From the NCBI GenBank assembly GCA_001657315.1, contig LYSV01000126.1, positions 1 through 35,858 on the forward strand: a stretch of DNA of 35,858 nt. Direction: 5' to 3'. How positions within the stretch are numbered: the stretch's first letter is position 1; each line of letters begins with the position of its first letter. This document shows, one piece after another, positions 7,110-15,928 of this stretch. The notes beneath the pieces were generated by a model. It was not told the origin of the DNA. It was given only the letters and a program-made list of their open reading frames with translations, and made no database searches. The DNA comes from Flammeovirgaceae bacterium BBD 1991-12. GTDB lineage: Bacteria; Bacteroidota; Bacteroidia; Cytophagales; Cyclobacteriaceae. The position numbers and the translations under genes are program-made.

Positions 7110-9218
7110 TTAAACAGTACCTGATCCGGTAAAATCACTCACTTTATCGCTTTGACTGACCATGTCCTCTGTAATCCGGATGTAGAAGGTAGAACCCATT
7201 CCGAATTCCGACTCCACAAAGATCTCCGATTGCCATGATTCAATGATCCTTTTTACGATCGCCAGCCCTATTCCTGTATTATCCTCGTTTTGCTCATGAT
7301 TCAGCGTTTGAAACATTTCGAAAATTTTTTCATGGTACTTTTCTTCGATCCCTATACCATTGTCCTTCACATAGAGGTACCACAAACCCTTTCGTTGGGT
7401 AAAACCCGTTTCTATTTTTACAAACGGCTTATCGTTATGCCTGATGCCGTTGTCTATAAGGTTGAACATTACCTGATAGAACTGTAGCTTGTCGACCTGA
7501 AGTTCTATGGCGGAATTGTGGACCAGAAGTCGACATTTTTTGGTTCGTATAAGTGATTCGTCGATCTCTCTGACAGTACTTTCAATATCCACATTTTCCG
7601 GGTGCACCTCAGTACTTCCTATCTTAAAGTAGGCCAAAATATCATCCAGGACATACTCCATTTTCCGAACTCTGGATTTCATAAGGTTGAGCAGCTCCTG
7701 TCCACGTGTGTCCAAAAGTCCATTATAGTCATTTTTTAGCCACTCTGAGATATTTGAGATACCGCGAAGCGGGGCTTTCAGATCATGCGAGGTGGCATAG
7801 GCAAATTTCTTGAGTTCCTCCGCATGAGCTGCTATTTGTCTGTTGTTGGATGAGATCGTTTTGTTCTGGTGCTTTATTTTTTGCATACTTCTGACGTCTC
7901 TCACATACTGGCGGTAGGAAAATATGATAAAAAGCGCGAGCAGCCCGATGATCACCGCCAGCAGCGAGATAGTGCTCTTTCTTGATCTTGCCTCCAGGCC
8001 GGCCAGCTCCTGCTCTCTGAGCAGTAGGCTCTCTTCCAGCTCATGCGCTGATTTTACAGCACCCAGACGTTCATCAAGTGCCCTGGATTTCCACTCAAGA
8101 CTGATCCTCGTTAGTTCAGCCTGGTAGTCAAGGGCTTTTTGAAAGTCTCCCATGGCCTTGTATACCAAGACTACCTCTAAAGCCGTGTTATATTGGATTT
8201 CCAGGTTTTCCATGTCCGCAGCAATTGCAACTGCCTTAAGAGCAAGGGGTAGAGCGCTGTTAAAATGTCGCTGTTTGCGCTCTACAATGCTCAACTGCCG
8301 GTAGACCTTTGAGATCTGACGCTTGTCATTGATGGATTCAAATGCCCGAAGGGCGTCCTGCAGGTATATCCGTGCACTGTCGTAGGACTTTTGCCTTCTG
8401 AATACTTTCCCCAGCTTTCTCCTGGCATTGGCAATGCCTCTAAGGTCCCCTATCCTTTGGAAGATCACCAAAGCGGAGTCGAAATAGGCCGAAGCGGCAT
8501 GCTGATCATCAATAGTCTCATACATATTGCCCAGTCGGGAATAGGCATGTCCCACGCTTTGGTTGGTGCCCAGCCTTTTTCTGGTCAATAGTGATCGCTT
8601 CAAATAATCAGTTGCCAGGTTGTATTTTTTCTGAATATGAAAGACTTCTGCCAACCCAAAATCAGCCATGGACAACATGTATTGGTCGTCATGGGCGCGG
8701 AAGATATCTTTTGCTTTTAGGTAATTTGCGTATGCGAGGTCCACACTTCCCCTAAAGCGGAATATTGTACCCAACTCCACATATGCCAACGCTATCTCCC
8801 GGGAATGCACCCGTTCATCTGCCTGTATTAAAACCTGCCGGCAGATGCTGAGAACGCTGTCATATTTTCCGTAATGACTGAGGATCCCGGCTGCATCAAG
8901 CATTGCATTGAATCTCATGGCTGTGTCCTGTACAGAATCGGCCAGCTCCGTCATCCTCCCATACAATGATAGAGCACTGTCGTACTGAAGATTATCCTTC
9001 AAAAGACTGCCCATCAGGTCCAGTACCTTCAGGCGCAACAGTGCAGGGGCTCCACTGACCTTTGGCACTAACGTTGAAGCTTTTGACAGTGCAGCCTGCA
9101 CATTCGAATTCCTAAGCTCCCATATCGCCTCGATCTCGTGCTCAATGTCCTTGCTTTGACCAAAGACAAATGATGACAAACACAGAAACCCGGTAAAGAT
9201 TAATTTCCTAACGCCCAT
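7110..9218 (-). CDS. TPR-containing sensor histidine kinase
   Basis: A membrane sensor kinase. A signal peptide covers about 1-21 and a periplasmic array of TPR helices covers about 40-375 (repeated A-x-x-Y and L-G-x-x-x-x motifs such as YSRLGNMYE). A coiled coil (about 378-412) and one membrane helix (about 416-435) follow. The cytoplasmic kinase core has the H-box SHDLKAPLRG (H478), N-box NLIDNGIRHND (N586), G1 DNGIGI and G2 GIGLAIVKR, all intact. No receiver or HTH output is fused and no adjacent cognate regulator is seen. I use the ATG at 9218; a TTG two codons earlier is less likely. A good promoter lies at 9237-9267. Confidence 0.92.
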   Translation of the reverse strand: MGVRKLIFTGFLCLSSFVFGQSKDIEHEIEAIWELRNSNVQAALSKASTLVPKVSGAPALLRLKVLDLMGSLLKDNLQYDSALSLYGRMTELADSVQDTAMRFNAMLDAAGILSHYGKYDSVLSICRQVLIQADERVHSREIALAYVELGTIFRFRGSVDLAYANYLKAKDIFRAHDDQYMLSMADFGLAEVFHIQKKYNLATDYLKRSLLTRKRLGTNQSVGHAYSRLGNMYETIDDQHAASAYFDSALVIFQRIGDLRGIANARRKLGKVFRRQKSYDSARIYLQDALRAFESINDKRQISKVYRQLSIVERKQRHFNSALPLALKAVAIAADMENLEIQYNTALEVVLVYKAMGDFQKALDYQAELTRISLEWKSRALDERLGAVKSAHELEESLLLREQELAGLEARSRKSTISLLAVIIGLLALFIIFSYRQYVRDVRSMQKIKHQNKTISSNNRQIAAHAEELKKFAYATSHDLKAPLRGISNISEWLKNDYNGLLDTRGQELLNLMKSRVRKMEYVLDDILAYFKIGSTEVHPENVDIESTVREIDESLIRTKKCRLLVHNSAIELQVDKLQFYQVMFNLIDNGIRHNDKPFVKIETGFTQRKGLWYLYVKDNGIGIEEKYHEKIFEMFQTLNHEQNEDNTGIGLAIVKRIIESWQSEIFVESEFGMGSTFYIRITEDMVSQSDKVSDFTGSGTV

Positions 9219-9236
9219 AAACAATGAATGAGCTTA

Positions 9237-9267
9237 CAAAGCTAATCTTCATACCTGCTCTGCTCAA
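9237..9267 (-). promoter_or_regulatory. Bacteroidota-type promoter of the histidine kinase gene
   Basis: On the minus strand TTG (9265-9267) is followed after exactly 20 nt by TAGCTTTG (9237-9244), a full match to the TAnnTTTG -7 element with the expected spacing. The predicted transcript would begin about 12 nt before the ATG at 9218. An inverted repeat CAGGCT/AGCCTG further upstream (about 9309-9334) has no assigned role. Confidence 0.6.
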
Positions 9268-9446
9268 TAGCGGATACACTGTATTTATCCATCCGTAAAA
9301 CCGCTTAGCAGGCTTTTTTGCTGATTTTCAGCCTGTTATAGTGAAGATTGCCGGATCAAAATGGTAATCCGTGAGATTACAGAACTTTGTATTTGGACCC
9401 GTAGTTTGTATTTCCCTCCCCGTCATGGCCCTGCAATTGACAGACC

Positions 9447-10028
9447 CTAAACAATCCATTTTGCCTTTTCTTCCATTGACTTCCTTCTGCCGTTGGGCCA
9501 TTTATCACTTTTTACATTTCCAATGTACAGGAAACCAAGGAGCCTGTCATTTTCACCCAGCCCGAAGAATGGTTTGGCCTCATCATAAAAAGTAACGCCA
9601 CCGGTGCTCCAGTAGCATCCCACCCGATGTGCTGAAGCTGTGAGCCACATATTCTGTACCGCACAAGCCACCGCACAAATCTCCTCCACCTCCGGAACCA
9701 CCTCGTTACGCTTCATACCGATAGCGATCACATGGGAGCATTCCAACGGCTTATTTTTGAATTTCAGGTATTTCTCCTCAGTATAGGTGTTCTCCCTTTC
9801 TGCTTTTTTCCTGTACAGCTCAGCCTGGAATTCACTAAGCTTTTGCAGTCCGTCCCCTTTGAAGATCACAAATTGCCACGGCTCCGTGAGCTTGTGGGTA
9901 GGCGCCCATCTTGCGTTGGCTATCATCTTTTCTATGACAGCGTCGTCTACCTGCTTACCTGAGAACATATTGGTATAGATCGATCTTCGTTCCTGAATGA
10001 TCTGATCCGTTGCTTCTGTGATTGACAT
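9447..10028 (-). CDS. Nitroreductase-family FMN oxidoreductase
   Basis: A 193-residue cytosolic flavoprotein of the nitroreductase fold, expected to be an FMN homodimer using NAD(P)H. The N-terminal FMN phosphate motif is RRSIY (14-18), and WAPTHKLTEPWQF (41-53) is the typical second cofactor segment of the short YdjA-like subgroup. The C-terminal half keeps WSTGG (about 139-143) and the closing GRRKS (about 180-184). The physiological substrate is not evident. It starts at ATG 10028, and a TAGTTTTG -7 element lies upstream at 10067-10074. It is transcribed towards the histidine kinase gene with a 228-bp gap, so it is probably a separate unit. Confidence 0.88.
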   Translation of the reverse strand: MSITEATDQIIQERRSIYTNMFSGKQVDDAVIEKMIANARWAPTHKLTEPWQFVIFKGDGLQKLSEFQAELYRKKAERENTYTEEKYLKFKNKPLECSHVIAIGMKRNEVVPEVEEICAVACAVQNMWLTASAHRVGCYWSTGGVTFYDEAKPFFGLGENDRLLGFLYIGNVKSDKWPNGRRKSMEEKAKWIV

Positions 10029-10066
10029 ATTCTGAATAATGCTGATTAAGTAAACAATTCGTGATC

Positions 10067-10074
10067 CAAAACTA
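10067..10074 (-). promoter_or_regulatory. -7 element TAGTTTTG upstream of the nitroreductase gene
   Basis: TAGTTTTG on the minus strand matches TAnnTTTG and lies about 39 nt upstream of the ATG. No TTG is found at the preferred spacing, so the match is partial. The flanks contain two GGATCA copies (centred near 10064 and 10087), possible half-sites. Confidence 0.4.
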
Positions 10075-10166
10075 AGTAAAACTGATCCAATTCGATTTGT
10101 TGCATTCAGATGATCTGCAAGCGTCAGATATAATTTTTGAATGCTTTCATAACTAAATGAATGTAT

Positions 10167-10174
10167 TATATTTG
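10167..10174 (+). promoter_or_regulatory. -7 element TATATTTG upstream of the DUF3857 operon
   Basis: TATATTTG matches TAnnTTTG and lies 28 nt upstream of the ATG at 10203, giving a predicted leader of about 20 nt. The nearest upstream TTG (10137-10139) is 27 nt away, longer than optimal. Confidence 0.45.
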
Positions 10175-10202
10175 ATTTTAGTTGTCTTTAAAGCTTACTA
10201 AA

Positions 10203-12200
10203 ATGAACCCAAAACCCAGCAGCCCTCTGCTCCTTCTCTGCCTGTTTGTCTCCCTATCCGTTTCAGCTCAAAAACTACCCTTTAAATTTGGTAAAGTGGA
10301 TGTGTCTGACCTTGAAATGAAGCAATGTGATTTTTATCCTGATGCCACCTCCATGACCCTGGCTGAATACGGGATCATCAATTTTAAGTTCAGTGATGAT
10401 CATGGATTTCAGTACATAATGGATGTAGCGGTTCGCAAAAAGATATTTAAGATCACTGATGCTGACCAGGGAAATGTGAAAATCCATACCTATAGTCCTG
10501 CCCGTGGATCTGCTGAGGAAGAAATATCTTCTCTCAGGGCCTTTTGCCATAATCTGGTAAACGGAAAAGTGGAAAGGATAAAACTGGATAATCAGGAGTA
10601 TTTTAAGAAAAGGCTCAACGATTACTGGGTTGAGATCAGCTTTGCTATACCTAACATAAAAGAGGGCTCCGTAATTGAGTACACATACAAAAAGACATCG
10701 GACTATCTGTACAATCTCACCACATGGGATTTTCAATCAGACATACCCGCTGCTCATAGCGAAATAAGATTTACCATACCAGAGTATTTCAATTACCAGA
10801 TATCACAGGTGGGCTCCTCTTTCATCACAGAAGATCGATCGGACGATAAAAGGGAAACCTTTAGCTACAAGTGGGAGCAACAGGGTGCCTTTGGTCAGGT
10901 AGAAAAGGGAACAGGCACGCTTGAATCCAATAGTAAGTACAGGCGCCTGGTAAGTAACAACATTCCTCCCGTGGAAGATGAACCTTACATGAACAACCGG
11001 TCCGATGTAATATCCAGATTGCAGTTTCAACTGGTATCTACGAAAATGCCCAATAGTGTTGTAAAAATGGTGGCGGGAAATTATGAAAAGTTCAACTCGG
11101 AACTTTTGAGCAGTACGAGTTTCGGTGAGCGTCTGAAGCACCCTGGCTTTGTAAAGAATTTCAGAGAGCAATGCGATCATGACTCCGATAAAGAAAAGGC
11201 CCGCGCCATCTATACGCACATCGCAACCCATTTTAGCTGGAATAAGGTTTATTCCTTCATGAGCTCTGATGCCGGAAGACAGGCCTATAATCAGGCAGAA
11301 GGAAGTGTGGCTGACATTAACCTGACACTGGTAACAGCTTTCAGGGCATTGGGCCTTGAAGCTTATCCTGTTATACTTAGTACCAGAGGTAATGGTTCGG
11401 TACATCCCGTTTACCCTTCTTATGAAGAGTTCAACTATATGCTGGGGGCAGTGAAAATAGATGAAAAATGGTACCTGTGCGATGCTAGTAGCAAACTACC
11501 CTTTGGACAGATCCCGCTCCGATGCAGGAACGGGCAGGGTTGGCTGGTGAGTGAGCAAGGGGGACAATGGATAGATATGAAAACAGGCTCGACGTATACG
11601 GAAGCAACGACATTGAGAACGGAGATTTCGGCGGAAAAGATAACTACCCATATAACAAATAAATGTTCCGGTTATGCCGCGCTGAAAACCTACAATGAAA
11701 TTGCAAAGAAAAATACCGGAGAATATGGCGAAGATCTGGCAAACAGATTTTCTGATGTGGAAATGAACAATCTTAAGGTATCAGAGCTGGAATTGGGAGA
11801 GCCGGTAAAGATGGAATATGACATCTCAAAGGAGAACGATGATAGCGATATCCTTTACATTCAGCCGGTATTGACAGGCTCTATTACAGAAAATCCCTTT
11901 AAAAGAGAAGAAAGACGTTCTGTTATTGATTTTCCCTATGAATTCAATTTCAAGGTAATGTCCCAGATAGTAGTTCCTGAAGGATACTCAATAGAGCTGC
12001 CGGAACAGCAGCGTATAGTTCTTCCGAAAAATGGAGGATCATTCACCTTTAGCTGTGGCAAAAATGGAAACCTCGTGACAGTGGTAAGCCAGGTCCGTAT
12101 TATACAGAACGTTTTTACCCCTGCTGAGTATCCTGTTTTGAAACAGTTCTATCAGATCATTGCCGATAAGAACCAGGAACCTGTTGTACTCTCGAGATGA
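10203..12200 (+). CDS. Secreted DUF3857 protein with degenerate transglutaminase domain
   Basis: A secreted or periplasmic 665-residue protein. Residues 1-22 are a signal peptide (hydrophobic 9-20, cleavage near SVSAQ). A DUF3857 beta domain covers about 60-250, with the characteristic IKEGSVIEYTY at 152-162. A transglutaminase-like domain covers about 325-440. Where active relatives have a G-D/N-C motif, this protein has EGSVADINL (366-374), so the nucleophilic Cys is absent, and the His position reads EFNYMLGAV. D427 of YLCDAS remains. It is therefore probably a non-catalytic fold, perhaps a binding partner of the next gene product. I chose ATG 10203 over the TTG at 10182 because it gives a clean signal peptide. 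The stop overlaps the next start as ATGA. Confidence 0.85.
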   Translation: MNPKPSSPLLLLCLFVSLSVSAQKLPFKFGKVDVSDLEMKQCDFYPDATSMTLAEYGIINFKFSDDHGFQYIMDVAVRKKIFKITDADQGNVKIHTYSPARGSAEEEISSLRAFCHNLVNGKVERIKLDNQEYFKKRLNDYWVEISFAIPNIKEGSVIEYTYKKTSDYLYNLTTWDFQSDIPAAHSEIRFTIPEYFNYQISQVGSSFITEDRSDDKRETFSYKWEQQGAFGQVEKGTGTLESNSKYRRLVSNNIPPVEDEPYMNNRSDVISRLQFQLVSTKMPNSVVKMVAGNYEKFNSELLSSTSFGERLKHPGFVKNFREQCDHDSDKEKARAIYTHIATHFSWNKVYSFMSSDAGRQAYNQAEGSVADINLTLVTAFRALGLEAYPVILSTRGNGSVHPVYPSYEEFNYMLGAVKIDEKWYLCDASSKLPFGQIPLRCRNGQGWLVSEQGGQWIDMKTGSTYTEATTLRTEISAEKITTHITNKCSGYAALKTYNEIAKKNTGEYGEDLANRFSDVEMNNLKVSELELGEPVKMEYDISKENDDSDILYIQPVLTGSITENPFKREERRSVIDFPYEFNFKVMSQIVVPEGYSIELPEQQRIVLPKNGGSFTFSCGKNGNLVTVVSQVRIIQNVFTPAEYPVLKQFYQIIADKNQEPVVLSR

Positions 12201-14092
12201 AAAAGATCGTCGTCATAGCATGTATGCTTGTCACCCCTGTAATACTGTCATCGGCACAGTCGGACATTAGCACATGGTTTACAGAAAAATCTTCCAATTC
12301 AATAGTTATCTCAAACGAGACGGTTTTTTCCATCTACAATACAGAAAAACTGACCATCGCCAGGACCTACGAAGCTGTTATAAAGAATGACCGTGCCAAA
12401 GACCTCAAATCAGTACGTATTTACTATGATAAGTATCAGTCCATTGACGAAGCTGAGGTCTCGATATCGGATATCTCCGGCCAGGAAATTGAAAAATACA
12501 AACTGAAGGACTTCGATGACATGGCTACCGGATTGAGCAACACAGCTTCCGATGGCCGGATGAAATATCTGAAGATCAACTACAACAAATATCCGTTTTG
12601 CATAAAGGTGAGCCACAAGGTGACTAAAAAAGGGTCTCTTCATTATCCGGTATGGACACCGCAGGCTGTGGAAAAACAAAGACTGGTATCAGGCAGATTG
12701 ACCGTTCTTGACTATACCGGTAATTCTTTCCGTTATGAGTGTGTGAACGTGCCTGAGCCTGAGCGCTCTTCCTTGGAGCAGGGCGTTAAGTACACCTGGG
12801 CCGTAGAGAACCGGGAGCCTTTTATTTACGAAGATATGAACTATGATCTGGAATATTATGCCCCCATAGTTTATACTGCGCCCAATGCCTTTGAGATGGA
12901 CGATTACGTAGGCGATATGCAAAACTGGAACTCATTTGGGCGCTGGATAAGTACGCTGAATCAGGGAAAGAACGATCTTCAGCCCGGGGATCTTTATGAA
13001 CTGGACCGACTGATGGATCAAACCGGATCGACCTATGAAAAGGTCAGGACTGTCTATAGTTACTTACAGCAAAATACACGCTATGTGAGCATTCAGCTGG
13101 GTATTGGCGGTTGGCAACCCTTCAGTGCTTCTTATGTACATAACCATAAGTATGGAGACTGTAAGGCACTGTCATTTTACACCAAATCCTTACTGGAACA
13201 CTATGGTATCAGGGGGTACTATACTCTGATCAGTGCCGGGGCATATGCTGCTGAAATGAAACATAGGTTTCCCAATGCACATTTTAATCATGCCATACTC
13301 ACGGTACCTGTAAAAGATGATACCCTGTTTCTTGAATGCACCTCTCAGACCAGTCCTTTCGGCTACCTTGGCACATTCACAAGCGATCGTTCTGCGTTGA
13401 TGATCACCGATGATGGTGGAAAGGTCATAAGAACCAAAAAATACACTGCCGATCAAAGTATTCAATATACAAATGTGGTCATAGACCTTGAGGATAACGG
13501 GGATGGTGAAGTTTTGCTGAACAGGCAATACACAGGCATAGAGATCGATAACTACAGCTTTCTGAGCCTTTATCAACGGCCAGCGGACAAGCCGGAAGAA
13601 TGGCTGGTGGATAACCACGACTGGGGAAATGTTTCCGTTCATTCGTTCTCACTACATGACCTGAAAAACGAGCCCATCCCCTCAGGGGGATTCAGTGCAC
13701 GTTTTTCGAGTAAAAAAGAGGCTTCAGCAGTAGGGAAGCGCCTGTTTTTCAACCCCGGAAAATACAGTGACATTTATATATCCAAATTACCGGATAAAGA
13801 AAGGCGAACACCTATGCTGATAAAATATGGCTATTCACAGATTGACAGTGTAACCATAAACCATCCCTCAAACTATATTTTTGAAAAGTCGCTGCGTGAG
13901 GTTAACGTCACCTCAAAATACGGTACCTACAAAAGGGCGTTGGTAAAAGACGAAGGACAGTTTTTATACATTAGAACATTCATCATACACAGCGGTTTTT
14001 ACCCCAGGGAAGAGTATGGAGAATTTCGCGAATTCATAAATAAGGTCCTCAAACTGGATAACGAAAGGGTAGTTCTTGTTAACAGGACGTGA
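12197..14092 (+). CDS. Secreted DUF3857/transglutaminase-like protein with intact Cys-His
   Basis: A 631-residue exported protein. Residues 1-20 are a signal peptide. A DUF3857 domain covers about 45-240 and a transglutaminase-like domain about 275-385. The nucleophile is C322 in HKYGDCKALS and the His is H365 in AHFNHAIL. The third position reads LECTSQTSPFG, so E380 stands where Asp is usual, a variant common to this family. A beta-rich C-terminal region follows to 631. It overlaps the upstream DUF3857 gene by 4 nt (ATGA), implying coupled translation and possibly a complex of dead and live paralogues. The biochemical activity (protease-like, transglutaminase or peptide cleavage) is unknown. 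Confidence 0.87.
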   Translation: MKKIVVIACMLVTPVILSSAQSDISTWFTEKSSNSIVISNETVFSIYNTEKLTIARTYEAVIKNDRAKDLKSVRIYYDKYQSIDEAEVSISDISGQEIEKYKLKDFDDMATGLSNTASDGRMKYLKINYNKYPFCIKVSHKVTKKGSLHYPVWTPQAVEKQRLVSGRLTVLDYTGNSFRYECVNVPEPERSSLEQGVKYTWAVENREPFIYEDMNYDLEYYAPIVYTAPNAFEMDDYVGDMQNWNSFGRWISTLNQGKNDLQPGDLYELDRLMDQTGSTYEKVRTVYSYLQQNTRYVSIQLGIGGWQPFSASYVHNHKYGDCKALSFYTKSLLEHYGIRGYYTLISAGAYAAEMKHRFPNAHFNHAILTVPVKDDTLFLECTSQTSPFGYLGTFTSDRSALMITDDGGKVIRTKKYTADQSIQYTNVVIDLEDNGDGEVLLNRQYTGIEIDNYSFLSLYQRPADKPEEWLVDNHDWGNVSVHSFSLHDLKNEPIPSGGFSARFSSKKEASAVGKRLFFNPGKYSDIYISKLPDKERRTPMLIKYGYSQIDSVTINHPSNYIFEKSLREVNVTSKYGTYKRALVKDEGQFLYIRTFIIHSGFYPREEYGEFREFINKVLKLDNERVVLVNRT

Positions 14093-14136
14093 TCCGGATA
14101 TCCATCCCCCATTGGATTGACTATAAAAACGGGTAT

Positions 14137-15870
14137 ATGAAGCCAGTATTGATTTTATCGTTCCTGTTCCTGTCCTGCTATGGCCATGCCCAACCATTGG
14201 TCACGGTATTTGAATCCTCTCAAGGCCAATCCACAGCCACTTACCATGAGACTATGGAATACTATCGCAGTCTGGCCGAACGAACGCCTCATATCACCAT
14301 AAAAGAGGCTGGGTTAACGGATGCAGGTGTTCCTCTTCACTTCGTTGTACTCGACCTTGACGCTGAGTTTGATTTTGAGAAGGCCCGTAAAGCAGGGAAA
14401 ACGATCATATTAATCAACAATGGCATCCACCCGGGAGAGCCCGATGGCATAGAAGCGTCCATGATGCTCATGAGGGACTATGCACTTCAGCCACAATATC
14501 ATGCATTGATTGAAAATACCATTGTGGCTGTAATACCGGTTTACAATATAGGGGGTGCACTTCAGAGAAATTCCCACAGCCGGGCCAACCAAAACGGGCC
14601 GGAGGAATACGGGTTCCGCGGAAATGCCCGCAACTATGATCTCAATCGTGATTTTATCAAGGCAGATACAAAGAACACCCGGGCTTTTTATGAAACCTTT
14701 CATGCTGTGGATCCTGACATATTCATTGATACACATGTGAGCAATGGAGCAGACTATCAGTACAGCATTACCCACCTTGCCACACAACACGACAAGATGG
14801 GGGGTGAAATGGGTAGCTATATTGAAAATGAATTTACACCGAAACTAGAGGCATTGATGGGAAAAAAAGGGACTGACATTACCCCTTATGTCAATGTCTT
14901 CAACACTACTCCTGACCATGAGGGTTTCTCGCAATTCCTGGACAATCCACGGTATTCCACAGGTTACACCACTCTCTTTCATACCCTTGGATTTATGATA
15001 GAGACACACATGCTCAAGACTTTTGACAGGCGGGTTAACGCCACCTATCACTTTCTTGAAGCTATCCTCGAGCTGGCCAAAACCGATGGTCAGAGGATAC
15101 GGCAGCTAAAAGTCAGACAGTCAGAAAGTATCAAGCCAGGAAAAAAACATGCACTGAGCTGGAGACTAAGTAAGGCTACATCCAAACAACTTAAGTTCAA
15201 AGGATATGAAGGTGAAATGATAGAGAGCAAAGTGACCGGCCAGTCACGACTGTTGTATGGAAGGAATAAGCCCTTCGTTAAAAATATTCCGTATTACAAT
15301 CACTATGTCCCGGCCAAAGAGGTAGAGATACCAATAGCCTACATCATACCTCAGGGCTGGCATGAAATCATTGACAGATTAAAATGGAACGGAGTGGATT
15401 ACCAACTGATCCAAAAGGATACAGCCATAACAGTGGAGGTATACAGGATCAGTAAATACAATACCAGCTCTTCCCCTTACGAAGGTCATTACCGGCATAA
15501 CAATGTCCAGGTTGTGGTGTCCACAGAGTCCGTGTCCTTCAGGAAAGGGGATTATATTGTTTACACCGATCAGTTTGCAGGAAGATACCTTGTGGAAACC
15601 CTTGAGCCTGAGGCTGTAGACTCATTCTTTAGCTGGAATTTCTTCGATACTATCCTGCAGCAAAAGGAACACTTTTCACCTTATGTATTTGAAGATGTGG
15701 CGTGGCAACTGCTTCAGCGTGACAAGACCCTGCGACAGGAATTTGAGGCGAAAAAGAAGGTCAACAGTGAGTTCGCGAATAACTGGTATGCCCAGCTCGA
15801 TTTTATTTACAGGCACTCTGAATATTACGAAAAGGCTCATATGGTCTATCCGGTATATAGGTGGGTACAC
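14137..15870 (+). CDS. Exported M14-type zinc carboxypeptidase-like protein
   Basis: A 578-residue exported metallopeptidase. Residues 1-19 form a signal peptide ending at YGHAQ. The carboxypeptidase catalytic domain covers about 45-315. Zinc ligands are H98 and E101 in GIHPGEPDG and H200 in IDTHVSNG. The substrate Asn-Arg pair is N170-R171 in NYDLNRD, and the general-base glutamate is E289 in MIETHMLK, so the site looks complete. A further 260 residues of unknown beta-rich sequence follow. The GTG at 14089, which would overlap the previous gene, is a poorer start because it puts a charged, non-signal 16-residue extension ahead of the ATG. It lies 44 nt downstream of the DUF3857 pair, probably in the same operon. 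Confidence 0.88.
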
Positions 15871-15928
15871 TAGTGTATTGTGACCATCCGGTCATATAAC
15901 TTATGTGCGCATTTGTTGTTTACTGAGC

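Noticed and set aside
9308-9335. Terminator at CAGGCT/AGCCTG upstream of the histidine kinase gene
   Set aside because: The T-run lies in the loop rather than after the stem, and it is upstream of the kinase promoter; termination is not supported.
10803-11405. Minus-strand open frame of 200 codons
   Set aside because: Antisense to the first DUF3857 gene, which has a signal peptide and family motifs; the antisense protein is low-quality and unlike any family.
14089-14136. GTG start for the M14 peptidase overlapping the DUF3857 stop
   Set aside because: The ATG at 14137 begins a textbook signal peptide; the upstream 16 residues do not.
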